DNA of 64,000 bases, from contig JAULSN010000003.1 in NCBI GenBank assembly GCA_033439765.1, positions 1 to 64,000 on the forward strand. Reading direction: 5' to 3'. Position numbers and translations under genes: made by a program. The notes under the pieces are model-generated. The model saw only the letters and a list, made by a program, of their open reading frames with translations. It made no database searches and was not told where the DNA came from. Source of the DNA: Lasiosphaeria ovina (Eukaryota; Ascomycota; Sordariomycetes; Sordariales; Lasiosphaeriaceae). Positions 1 to 10,376 of the stretch are shown piece by piece. The stretch's first letter is position 1. The number at the start of each line of letters is the position of its first letter.

Positions 1-331
1 ATTATTATTATATAATTAAGGATAGTTATAATAAGGTAGCGGAAAAGTAGTCGCTCGCTTATCCTAATCGTTCGCTTATTACGTACGTTATCGCTTATAT
101 TTTAATATATTAAAATAAGCGAGTATATAACTTCTACTTTATTATATATATTAGAGCCCGAGTTCTTTAAAGGAATAAGTTAACGGTAATCTTACTCTCC
201 TTTATCCCGAGCCCCTTAAGCACGGCTCTCTTAGTATCAGCAGCCTAGGTCTAGAGCTGGCGGCGATAAAAGGCGCGGGCCCGTAACCGCCTCGTCGTCA
301 AAAGCTAGGAGCTTGACCTTAGGTTTGCCTT
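1..331. other. AT-rich, RIP-altered gene-free edge
   Basis: Positions 1 to about 215 are rich in TA and contain almost no CA or TG, the pattern of cytosine-to-thymine change at CpA. Normal CA/TG use returns after about 220. I see no coding frame. It is probably the end of a mutated repeat that continues outside the window. Confidence 0.6.
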
Positions 332-2540
332 TTATTCGGGGACGAGGAGGTCCCGCTCAAGTAAGCCGATTTGGTCGTCCAGCTCGGCGTAGCGCGACTC
401 GCTTAATAATAACGCTTCGCACTGCACTAGCCTCAGGTCCGAGGTAATGTAATCGAAGACGCGGCCGTCGCGAACGTAGCGGTTCAGCATCGGGCTGATC
501 ACTTCGATGACACGGCCCCACTCTCCCTTCACGCAGCAGAGCTGCCCTAGAATCGTTGTGACCCAGTTAAACTCTTCAAGGTTCTTGACGGGGCCGTCAA
601 AGCGTGCCTGCATGTAAATCTCTTCGAGGCCTATCATGGATTGGTCCAGCTCTCCTAACAGGATGAGCATGTTGTTCAGGGCGGTATCAATGAGCCGCTT
701 GGATCGCTTCTCGACGGGCGATTGTCCGTCGGTCTTCCATGACTGGAGCGCCGCCGTGGCGTCAGAGAGACGTCCCAGGCCGGACAAAATCTATGCCCGG
801 TGAAGAATGACATCGGCCATGGCAGCATTGTTGAGCGGGCTGTGTTGATCCGGATCCGCCCTCATGAGCTCCTGCTCCTCGCTCTGAACACGGCCAAGCA
901 GCATTTCGGCATCTTCGCGGTTGTTTTCGTCAAAGTACAAACTGAGTATCAGTCGTTAGTCATACAGTGTACCAGAGGCAGCTGATAAAGCAGAAAGCAG
1001 AGATGGATCTCACTAATAACTTCGCCATTTCGCAGCCAAACATCGATGGGCTATTATCCCGCGATTCCCTCGAAGCAGGGAATCGATGAGGTTCAGAAGG
1101 TTTCGGTCGTCACTTGACAGGCCGACACTCGATATCAGCATAAAAACCAGAGGATTGTGGACATCGTCGAGGTCTGAAATCCGTGTAGAGCGTAGGATTG
1201 CGCCATTCTGTGGCACCTGAGGATGTGGGAAATGAGGTAAGGCCATAACGGCTGTGGGTTCCGAGGCTCGAGCGAGTTGTCCTGTGGCACAGCATGACTA
1301 GGCAAATCACCCGCTTGGTCCACATCATTCGCTCGTCGATGCCCATCTAACGGAAGACAAAGTCCTGGACGAGGCGCTAGATCGAAATCCACTTGATCCA
1401 CCCAGGTATGCCCGGGTTGAACTTGCGGCGCACAAAGGTGCCGTCGAGAAGTGGCTTCAGCGCGATTTCGAATCGTTCCTCGTCGCGCAGGAGAGTGGCA
1501 ATTCCGGGGTCGACGCCGTCGTCTTCGGCTGTCAAGGCCACTTGCTCGCCGCTTGTGCTCCACCTGAAGCACTTGTTGTGGAACCTCTCCAGCCTAAACA
1601 ATGAAAAGGTAGAGTATTAGCCCCTATTCAAGACGCCGAATGAAAGGAAAGAAATCCGGTGTGGGATACATACAGTTTAGAGTTGATATTAAGGCCATGA
1701 AGAAAAGTAAACAAGCAGAGCAGCGTAAGCGAATCTTTGCGTTGTTTTATTTTCTCAAAGGCGAGCACCCAGTTGTAAGAACCAGGCCCAGTCAGGATCT
1801 CTGATCCTTGAAGGTGTGTGATTTCTTTTTGCTTTCTCATGCGCTCTAGAAATGGAACAAGTCCCATCTGGTAGTCCCTGAAATTGGAGGCGGCGTAGGT
1901 GAGGTGGAAGGGCTTTCGATTCGACTCCTAGACAATCTCACGGACTACGTCGAGATCATCATCAGCTAATGGCTGTTCGATCTGGGCCAAGCCACAGAAC
2001 ATGTCGACAGCGTCGTCCATCGACATGAGTTCCACTTTGATGAAGGAGTTAGCGAGTGAACATGTGGATGTGTTGGAGCCGATGACGATGCGGTGGGCAG
2101 GGCAATGGTTTGGGAAGTAATCGCGCAGTTCCTTATCCATGGTAATGCCTGTGTCGTCGTATACCAGCAGGACGCGCTTTTCCTTTGAAGTCTTTTCCAG
2201 CCACTCGAGAACGGCTTCGCACTTTATGGGCTGGCCGGTTGTGGGGGCACTAGCAGATTCCATAACTTTCTCGGCGCTCAGGAAGTCGTGAAACAATTGC
2301 ATTTGCAGCTGCAGGGTCCCCTTGTCTGTGGCATCGAACCACTTAACGATGTCGTACTCATTGCGGTATTTGAGTGCATACTGAAGGACAAGCTCGGTCT
2401 TGCCCACTCCAAGCGTCCCACACGGCGAGATGCTCTTTATCGCTCGACCCTGAAAAAAACTGGTGCATCCTCTCGAGATAGCTCTCCTGGCCAAAAAAAC
2501 GCTCAGCGTCAGCGGGCAGATGGCAGATTTTTGACATCAT
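332..2540 (-). pseudogene. Decayed NB-ARC/TPR (NLR-type) protein gene
   Basis: Remnant of a fungal NB-ARC ATPase with a C-terminal TPR-like region; intact relatives act as signalling or allorecognition receptors. On the minus strand, 2540-2450 encodes the usual lead-in (ERFFGQESYLERMHQFF). A frame change at a seven-T run near 2452-2458 then leads to a P-loop GTLGVGKTE and a Walker-B-like LLVYDD (2430-1930). A winged-helix-like part follows at 1870-1380, with a likely intron between about 1670 and 1590. TPR-like helices occupy about 960-332. Four in-frame TAG codons (1928-1930, 1377-1379, 1347-1349, 791-793) sit where protein continuity resumes at once, and each could come from CAG. No N-terminal effector domain was found upstream. 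The reading frame at 1000-1340 is unclear. The family is well supported; whether the frame change is real or a sequence error is not known. Confidence 0.7.
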
Positions 2541-3241
2541 AACGATGGCGCCCCGGCAAGAGACGTTGAGGTCGAGAAAGTTAACGGAAACGATATCCCG
2601 ATGCCAACTTCATATGTCGAATGCTTCATCCTCGAGAGCGAGCGGGCGGTTGGCAAAGAGCGTGCAGTCGTGACACACGATTGAAATTGACTACACTGAT
2701 GAGGCTCAGTAGTGACCAGATCTGAGCCGCTAACGAATTGGCAACCAAGCTACGGGGTGTGTGCTGCAGCCAAGATGGGCTGAGGCTGAAGGCAGGGAGT
2801 TGAACGGTTGGTCGGCCCAATAGCAAGCGTTGCACAGTAATGTAATCAGAGATGCCGCCAGCTCATAGCGAGAGGTACATGTACCTGCCAAGGTACTGTA
2901 CTTGTATTTTACCTAGAAATGGTATTGTGCAAATTCCGAACAACTCTCCCGATCGGGCACTACGGGGTGAGCCTAACACATGCCCGAAATTATTTCTTTT
3001 AACGTTACGAAAAAAATTTTACTCCTAATTTCCCGTTAATTACCGTTATATATAGTAATAAAGGTGTATAGTGATGAAATCCCAAAGTACACGCATTTAA
3101 GAGCGTTACTTAGTCCTTAATCCTATATCATATGTAGGGAAGCAATATAGCACCTTAGATAGAGTATTATATCCTCAATCGCAGGGAAAATAAGGACGTA
3201 ACTGAGCGGGTTATTAATAATAGGTAATACAACGTTGGTTC
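2541..3241. other. Intergenic, partly RIP-altered
   Basis: No coding frame with recognisable content. From about 2970 to 3240 the sequence is AT-rich and TA-rich with few CA/TG, resembling a short decayed repeat. It lies upstream of the NLR remnant and downstream of the carotenoid oxygenase gene. Confidence 0.4.
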
Positions 3242-5161
3242 TCAGGCAGCAACGTGATTCCCGTGGAACCCAAAGGCTACGGCAAATCCCACTTCGGCCC
3301 GCCCAACCTCCACCATTGCTTTCGCATCGAGACAGAGAAGGAAGCTCGTCCGGGTGTTGCCATTAAGCACGACGCTCAACAGGACGCCGTCGTCTTCATC
3401 CGTGCCACCTGGACGAGGCACAAAGATTGCCTCGCCCGGGCTGTGGCCGGGAGGTATGTCCCAGAAGAGAGCCTCGCGTGTCAGCGTGTCCGTCTTGACA
3501 ATGCCGTCCATGGAAGTGCTGCGACCCCAGTACGGCAAGCTGTACACATATCGGTGGCGTCTCGTTGCGAAGTTGGGGTTAATGGTGGGGAGCTCGCCGC
3601 AATGTGGCGCGGGTATGTTGAGCTGCTTCGCTACTGTCTGGCTTGGAGTCACGCCATCCATCTTGGTTTCTTCGGTTGGAGACGGAACTCGGAAGTGATA
3701 GCGCGCCATGTGTGTCATGGTATTACGTGCCCTCTGGTCGTTGCTCCAGAACTTTTCGGCTGCCTTGTCTTTTTGCAGCAGCACGTCGTAGTAGAGGCTA
3801 GACATGACGTCGAGACTGGCGTACTCAATGACATCGCAAAACACACTTGTCGTGCCATCCCGAATATCCACTTCATCTTGCTCTTCAAAGGCATTGACAG
3901 TATGGAAGAAAAAGCCGGCGTCTGTTTCAAAGCTTGCCACGACTCCCTTTCCGTGCAGTCGGTCAACCACAAACCATTTGCACTTCTTGCGCGAATCGAA
4001 CGGCTCGATTGCGTCAATCACATTACGCTCCCATGCAATCTTAATGCCCCCGAGACCGACATGTGAGCTGGGGATGCAAAGCACAACGAAGCTTGGTGTG
4101 AGGTAGAAGCTGTGAATATACGCGGCCTTAACGCCCGGGCCCTGGATGGTGGCGATGATGTCTGTCTCGCCAGTTGCCGCTTTGACGCGAAAGATTCTGT
4201 ATACCGTCTGTCGGCCAAACTCTTGATTCCAGTTGAACAGGTCACCGGTATCGGGATCCCGTTGCGCATGTGCACAGGAGAGGGGCCCCCTGAGATCGGG
4301 ATGCAACGTCTTTTGTGTCGTGAAGCCAATCGGTTCAAGGGTTTCCGGGTCAACTTGTTTCAGCATCGCGTTGTCGGTTGCAATCCAGACGTTCTTCAGA
4401 GTCGCTGCGCGATGGCCACCGGCTGTGATGGTGACAGCAGTCTTGCCTGTTGGCAGACGCCCTTGGGCTTTCCCCGTGTCGACAAGGTTTCCTGCCGCAG
4501 CGTCCAGCCCAGGGAGGTCGGGGTGAACGACAACGTTGATGTTCTCTATCCACTTTTCATCTTGTGGCACTCGTGCGGCTTGCCATGAACTCATAATCTT
4601 AGAGAACAGGCCCAGGCAGGGGTCGCTGCGTTGCCCAAAGCTGTAATACTTGCGGCTGCCGTTCTTTTTGATATGATGCATCATCTGCTCCGACTGACGA
4701 CGTGACGAGTAAAAGACCTTGACAGGCCCCTGGTCGCCGGACACAATGTCGAAACGGTGGGTGTGGGCAAGCCCGTCAAACCAGTGTGAGGTGTAAAAGG
4801 TTCCAACAGAGGTGCCCTCGATCTTGTAAATGCCCGGCCCAGTCCGAAATAGGCTCCCAGCCGCCCAGCTCGGAATCTGGCCCGCGACTGGAACTTCAAT
4901 CGGCCCACGCTCTTCGGTGAGTCCGTCAAACTGCCGGAATCGTAAGCATGTGCCCAGCCTAGGTTGTGCGTGGTATTGAGACGTGGCGGGACGGGGTTGA
5001 GAAAGAAAGAAACATCTCAGTCAACTTACACCAGCTTCGTTGGGCCATTCGGTGTATGCTCCGCCCACGAAATTGTTCAAACTCTCTTGAAAGTCGGCCT
5101 TCTCGTCCACCTCAGTCCTTTTGAAGGCGCTGCGCAAGTCATCATGCTTCATGGAGCCCAT
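3242..5161 (-). CDS. Carotenoid cleavage oxygenase (RPE65/CCO family)
   Basis: Non-haem iron oxygenase of the RPE65 family, which splits carotenoids or apocarotenoids into aldehydes; related fungal enzymes are CarX-like retinal-forming and CAO-2/torulene-cleaving types. Two exons, 5161-5030 and 4930-3242, are joined across a 99-nt GTAAGT..CAG intron, giving 606 aa. The intron falls inside the conserved stretch WPNEAG/FDGLTEERGP, which confirms the join. The four expected iron-binding histidines are visible at about H265 (CAHAQRD), H317 (YIHSFYL), H387 (FFHTVNA) and H600 (GFHGN near the C-terminus). No signal peptide or membrane anchor is seen. The start was set at the ATG at 5161; a second ATG lies three codons downstream. 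No phytoene synthase or other carotenoid gene is next to it. Family certain; substrate unknown. Confidence 0.92.
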
Positions 5162-6669
5162 TCTCGCCTTTGTGTGGCGCGTGGCAGTCCAGCGCGTGAC
5201 GCCCAGCTTTTGGGGGCTGGCGATTCAATTAAATGTCGAAAAGCACTGTGTCGGGAAACTGCAGCTGCAGCTAGACGTGAGGTACTTGAACTAAACGTAG
5301 GACGATTGAGGGGGTCCCCCTTGGCGCTGAAGACCGGCAGTGTCGGATTGAAAAGCCGCTCGATCGGTGGGCAGGACGACGAAGAGCCAAAGGCGAGATC
5401 TGTCAGGCGCGAGGAGCTTCCCACTCATCGGTGCGGGCAACTTCAAAACGGCCACGCGATTTCAACCTGAAGTTAGTCGTCGAGTTGGCGAGAACGGATG
5501 AAGGCGGGCAAGCTGAGGGGGTGGGTTGTTAAGAATGCGCCGTTCTTGTCTAGCTAGAGTAGCTCATAGTGATCGTGACTCGTGCGCTTCATCTCATCCC
5601 AGGCCGCTTCGTCTCTAGTGGAGAAAGTCGGGGGGAGGCGAAGGCCAAGTGCCACCCTGGTGAAAATCTCGCGTCAAGGCCGAGCAGACCTTTCCCATTT
5701 GCCTCGGGGCTAGCAAGGTCGGCTTGCGAACGACACGCCGGCCGTCCAAGACTTGTGACACGTCTCACGAAGCATTCCCGCTCGGCACTGAGAAGCTGAA
5801 CTGGATTGAACCTTCATGGATATTTAATAGCTGAAAAGTTGATGTCCTGCCTGCTGATTACCTGGGAAAAGGAGACGCGAATTAATTCGCGTGGGGCTTT
5901 GGGTACCAGCAGTGCAGTGAGCACCCGCCTGGTGGGAGCCCACATCTTTCCCATTGTGGTCACGGCTAGAGGCTCAAAGTGCGCTAGAGCGTCGCAAAAT
6001 CTAAGCCTTTCCGTTCCGAGCAGGCTTGGCTAAACGCGAAGACGCCAAAACGAGGATTACATTCGCCGACGCAAGCGACGGATTTAATCACGGGAACAAG
6101 CGTCGTTTCCAAGACGTGCCCCGCCTCCCCTCGCGTGGCTTTTAGCGAGTGAAACGGCTCAGCTCGCGCCACAACATGCAAGAACCCACTGGGCACCGTG
6201 TCGTCATCGAATCAGGGAACTGTAAGCGAAAATTAAGCGAGGCTGCTTAATTACGTTACGGGACGAGCACACGTGAAACATAAACGGACAAAACACAAGG
6301 GCACCTCATGGAAACGACACTAGGTAATAGGTACCCTATAGAGTTACACAACTGAATGTTGTGCATTGAATTACATTTGAACTATTTCAATCGGCCCTCG
6401 TATGAGCGGTGAGCCTCAGTATCACTTTGCGCTCTTCATCTTAGGTCTAGACTTTCGTTTCCTGACTTCCTAAGGAGTTGTGTTTAGCTCTTTAGTAAGG
6501 TGCATTTTGACACAAAATGGCGACGCAATATTTCAACAGGTGCCCTGCAATACAAACACGCTAGAAGACACTTGAGAGGCTTATATCTTGGCAATCCTTT
6601 GGGGCGAGTATTTCAATTGTCGCAGTTCTCTTGTCTTGCTACCCATAAAGTTGACGAGGCTTGTCCTGC
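5162..6669. other. Intergenic, nothing recognised
   Basis: About 1.5 kb between the carotenoid oxygenase start and the 3' end of the hydrolase gene. Short open frames occur on both strands but none shows domain-like composition or a splice pattern I could support. The first few hundred bases are the likely oxygenase promoter. Confidence 0.4.
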
Positions 6670-7969
6670 TCATTGTTCCAGCCCATGAGCCACCCTGAGA
6701 GCTTTAATCGCATCCCGATCGTACTCATCCTTCTGTGCTAGAAAGCTGAGATACATGAACGTGTGCGGACAGCCTTGGTATCTCTTGAAGGTAACCTTGC
6801 CTCCACCCGATACGACTTTCATGCCGTAAGCCTCGCCCTCGTCCCTCAACGGATCGACTTCAGCGGTCCGGACAAATGTATCGCAGAGCCCCTTCCAGTT
6901 TGGCGCGCGAATGGGGGCGAACCACCAGTCGGGCCACAGCTTCCGTAGCTCGGGCAGCGTCTCCTGCGGCATGCAGAGGCGGCCGAAATACTGAATACGC
7001 TTCCACGGCAAGACGGGCGCCCGATGGAAGTCGTGGAAAGACTGGAACGACGACTGTGTGTAGTATGCGTACGTCAGCGAGTCGGTCGAGGGCGGGACTG
7101 ACACCATGCAAAGTCTGAGGGGGGTGCCAGCATCACGCGCCATATGCTGCAGAACCAGGCAGATGTGTGCGCCAGCCGAGATGCCGCCGATTGATACTGA
7201 AGTTGGATTGATGTTGAGCGTGCTAGATGAGTCGCGAACCTGCCACGGGTGAGACTTGTCATTCTACACGACTGCATGGCGAGGTTGTGCTCACCCAATT
7301 CAGGGCAGCCCACGCATCTTGGATGCATTTTCCCCAAGTTGTTTCTGGATTGGACGTTTAGCACTGCTTGCAATAGCGACAAACCACAGACCCCCGGTGA
7401 AAAAAAACAACACATACCTGGGCAGTGACGGTAGTTGACATCGACTACCACAACCCCAGCTTCGCGCATACTGAGACAGAGCTGGGCCTCGGTACAAAGA
7501 TCGCCAAACACAAAACCACCGCCTGGGCTTTCGAGTTAGTTCGGGCAGCAATACGAACATGGGGTGACTTGCCATGGTAGTTCAAGTGCACGGCATATGG
7601 CCCTTCCCCAAAGGCCTGTGGGTCGGGGTGATAGACCCGAACCGGCACTGTCGCGCCATCCTGAGAGCCGACAGCATAATCGGCAACTCTGGGTTCTCCG
7701 GATGCATCCAGAGCACACGGGGGCCGGTAGTTCTGCGGGTTAGCGCGCACTTCTTGAATCGAAATGTCGTGGGCTGGCTTGACCTTGGAAACCACGTCGA
7801 CAAAGTAGCGGAGGAATTTAGGATCCAGCAACGGGACAATGTGTTCCTCGATTACAGGCACAGGATCAACCGCCTGGGAGCCGGCTGCCGCAGTTGGTTC
7901 CAGCTTCTCAGCCAATAGACTCGACTGCGAAACCGAAAGCCCGGCGATGATTGACTCGGGACCGCTCAT
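6670..7969 (-). CDS. Alpha/beta-hydrolase fold-3 esterase/lipase (HSL type)
   Basis: Serine hydrolase of the hormone-sensitive-lipase-like group, probably a carboxylesterase acting on small esters. Four exons (7969-7573, 7522-7418, 7344-7295, 7239-6670) give 373 aa with all phases agreeing. The oxyanion motif HGGGFVFGD spans the first intron; the nucleophile elbow is GGISAG; the catalytic Asp lies in EVDPLRDEG and the His in CPHTFM near the C-terminus. The first intron (7523-7572) has a GC donor (GCAAGT), which is uncommon but legitimate, and it splits a glycine codon of HGGG. The other introns use GTATGT and GTGAGC. I chose ATG 7969 because upstream residues look non-family, although the frame stays open to 8110. 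No signal peptide was seen, so a cytosolic location is likely. Confidence 0.88.
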
Positions 7970-8511
7970 CTCAACCTCGGGTATGCCCGATGTGATTCTG
8001 TATCGGAAAAGGTCGAAAGGCCTCGTGCAAAGCAGGCTCCAGCGACTGCAAAGCTGGTGGTGGAGAGTGCTGGTGACCCAGCGACGTTGATGACGCCCGA
8101 CAGCCAACACTGCGGAACCTTGTTGGGAGATGGGAATTGAGGGGTTAAGGTGGGCGGTTGAGACGGTATTGCGGCTGGCCGCGGAATAACTAGGTGCACG
8201 GGTAAACGCCTCCGATAATTAAAACGTCCGCAGATACTATAATTCGCTTTATATAACCCTAACCCTGCCCACACCCCGCCCGCCAGTACATCTAAGATTC
8301 TACCACATAGTGATTTACCACTTTTTACTATAACGTAGCCTAGCCCATACCATTCTACTATAATTAACTTTTCACTACTAAAAAAGCATTATAATATACG
8401 TAGAATATAGTTTATTACCTATAAAGTCCTTACTTAAAGGTCCTCGTAGTTATATCCTAGAAGGTTATTAGTCTAGGTTAGTTAATAAGACTATTAACGA
8501 TGTTAAAGATG

Positions 8512-8572
8512 GGGTAGTTAAGGTAGTTAGGGTAGTTATAGCAGTCAGGGTAGTGAGGGTAGGCAGTGAGGG
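8512..8572. repeat. Degenerate tandem repeat of a GGTAGTTA-like unit
   Basis: Several imperfect copies of a GGTAGTTA/GGTAGTGAG-like unit of about 8-11 nt follow one another here. They look like simple slippage in RIP-altered filler, with no sign of coding. Confidence 0.5.
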
Positions 8573-8765
8573 CAAAGCAGTCGAAGACTCCTAGGAAAAT
8601 GCGTAACTACTATATTTAGAAGTATATTAACGTTAGCGACGGCGGCGAGGTACAGTTACGGTATAACTACGTTGCTAGCGCTTGGAGCGGTGCAGCTAGC
8701 GAATGCGGTTATTTTAGTTACAAATTATAGTATTTTCATAGGCGGTGAGCTGTAACGCTTACACG

Positions 8766-8770
8766 CCGAT
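8766..8770. repeat. Target-site duplication CCGAT (left copy)
   Basis: CCGAT directly precedes the 5' LTR and recurs directly after the 3' LTR at 14840-14844. A 5-bp duplication is typical of Ty3/Gypsy integration and fixes the element borders. Confidence 0.9.
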
Positions 8771-9034
8771 TGTAAGGAAAGAGCACCCCAAGCACGTGCG
8801 CACACCTTTATGTGCGCCCACCACCTGTCACCAACTGGCCAGACCACTGCCAGTTAGCACAGCTACTGCCGTCATAAGGAACGGAGCCCCTGAGCATGTA
8901 TATAAGCAGCGGCCCTCGCCCACCTTCCTTTGCGAGGGCCAGGTTGAAGTCTTACACCAATGCCACTCATTACTCGCCCTTCTTCTTGCCTATATTATGA
9001 CCACCTTGATCAGGCGTACCTGCCCTCTCTTACA
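8771..9034 (+). repeat. 5' LTR (264 bp)
   Basis: Begins TGTAAGG and ends TCTTACA. It matches the 3' LTR base for base except for nine transitions. It contains a TATA box at 8899-8905. At six of the nine differing sites this copy carries TA where the other LTR has CA or TG. Confidence 0.95.
8899..8905 (+). promoter_or_regulatory. LTR TATA box
   Basis: TATATAA in the middle of the LTR, conserved at 14704-14710 in the other LTR. It is the likely start-site element for the retroelement RNA. Confidence 0.55.
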
Positions 9035-9195
9035 ATTCTTCAACCTCCCTACCACCGGTAACGATCGAGCCGGTCACCATAGCAGGCAACACTCGTAGAA
9101 AGGGGAGAGCCACTCCTCAGGCCAGTTTAACCCAACAAGCGACCCTCGAGGATTTGAACGACCCCGTACAGGACTCTCCTACGCCCTCTTCTAGC

Positions 9196-10376
9196 ATGGA
9201 TCCCCAGTAGTTCCAAGCCTTAATATTACAGGCGATAACCAACTTTTCTACCGGCCTAAGCAACCTTAGAACTACTCTGGCTAACCTAGGACCTCAAGGA
9301 GGCCTATCCCGGCCGAAAGACGACCGCCCCCCTACCTACGCGGTCAGCAAGCTAAGGGTTAATGCCTCGTTCCAGGATAGGGAAGACTAGCTACAAGCCG
9401 TAGAATAAGGAAACGCTATACGCCAAGACCGACCTCAATAGCTCCAAGTCTAATAGGCTAGTACCTAGATAGAGCCGGAAACGTAGTAACAATAGCGGGC
9501 TTACTAGAAGTAGCTCTACGACGGGGACTTCGAACGAATCGTATAGTAGGAATTTAAGGACTACGTTACTTCGGACTACCTTAGTAGCAAGACCGGAGAA
9601 GTCCAGGTATATAAAGACTAGCTAGTTTATACCTAACGCGGGAGATCACCCCAGGAGTTCTATAGAGAGTAGGCCGCCCTAGTTAGACGACTCCCTAGAA
9701 TAGATACCGAAAGCCCCTTTATAGTACGGGACTATTAGATTAAACTAGACCGTTTTTACTATAGCCGATATACCGAGGCCGTCCCTAATATCACCTTAGT
9801 AAAGGACTATACCGAATAGTACGAACGTATCTAGTTAACCCGGTCCTACCTACGGAACGGTAACGATAAAGAAACCTACTAAAAGCGGATAGGCTCCCCT
9901 ACTAGCCTCGATAAAGCCCGGAAACTACCACGTACTACGGAGGAAGCTTACTCCGGGCCCCGCCACGATAAAGCCCGGATCTAACGAAGGGAACTCCGGG
10001 ATCTACCAATAAAGGATACACCTCCCACCCTAGTATAATTAGTTACCGGGTCTAACGCGTAGGCCCTTCTCCATACTAGAGAACCGATTACGTACTATAA
10101 CTATAGTAAGCCAGGATATATATAACGCTAATATACCCTCCTACGTACTACGGCCCTACCGGGCTCGGATACCAGGATCCAGAATATCGGTACGGAGAAT
10201 AGTGAGGACCCCGGTGACCTATATCCGGAACCCTCCGACTTAGAAGACGACTCGGAAAACGAGAGGCGGTAGACGACGACCCCGATCGATCTACCTAGGC
10301 CATCTTTAAGGGGGTAAAGCCGGGCCCTACCTTCACCATCCAAGGTAGTACTCGCTCCTAGCGCCGTGGCCAGAAG
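9196..10376 (+). pseudogene. gag of the Gypsy element (stops from RIP-like mutation)
   Basis: The gag reading frame opens at ATG 9196, about 160 bp inside the 5' LTR, and is broken by many TAG codons. Near 10093-10130 a CCHC zinc-knuckle remnant is visible: Tyr codons stand where Cys and His are expected, each explained by TGC-to-TAC or CAT-to-TAT. Gag would package the RNA into virus-like particles. The boundary with pol is placed where the frame changes, so the end is approximate. Confidence 0.7.

Larger units (their letters stand above)
7970..8770. other. AT-rich gene-free stretch before the Gypsy element
   Basis: The first 200 bases are the likely hydrolase promoter. From about 8280 the DNA is TA-rich and poor in CA/TG, so it seems RIP-altered. 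It includes two copies of a CCCTAA-type hexamer near 8254-8267 and a short degenerate tandem array at 8512-8572. No coding frame was recognised. Confidence 0.45.

Noticed and set aside
3254..4066. 270-aa plus-strand frame opposite the carotenoid oxygenase
   Set aside because: It is a shadow of the well-supported minus-strand gene, with no motif of its own.
8254..8267. Interstitial telomere from CCCTAA-like hexamers (also 41059-41072)
   Set aside because: Only about two hexamers at each site; chance or a short fill-in scar is enough to explain them.
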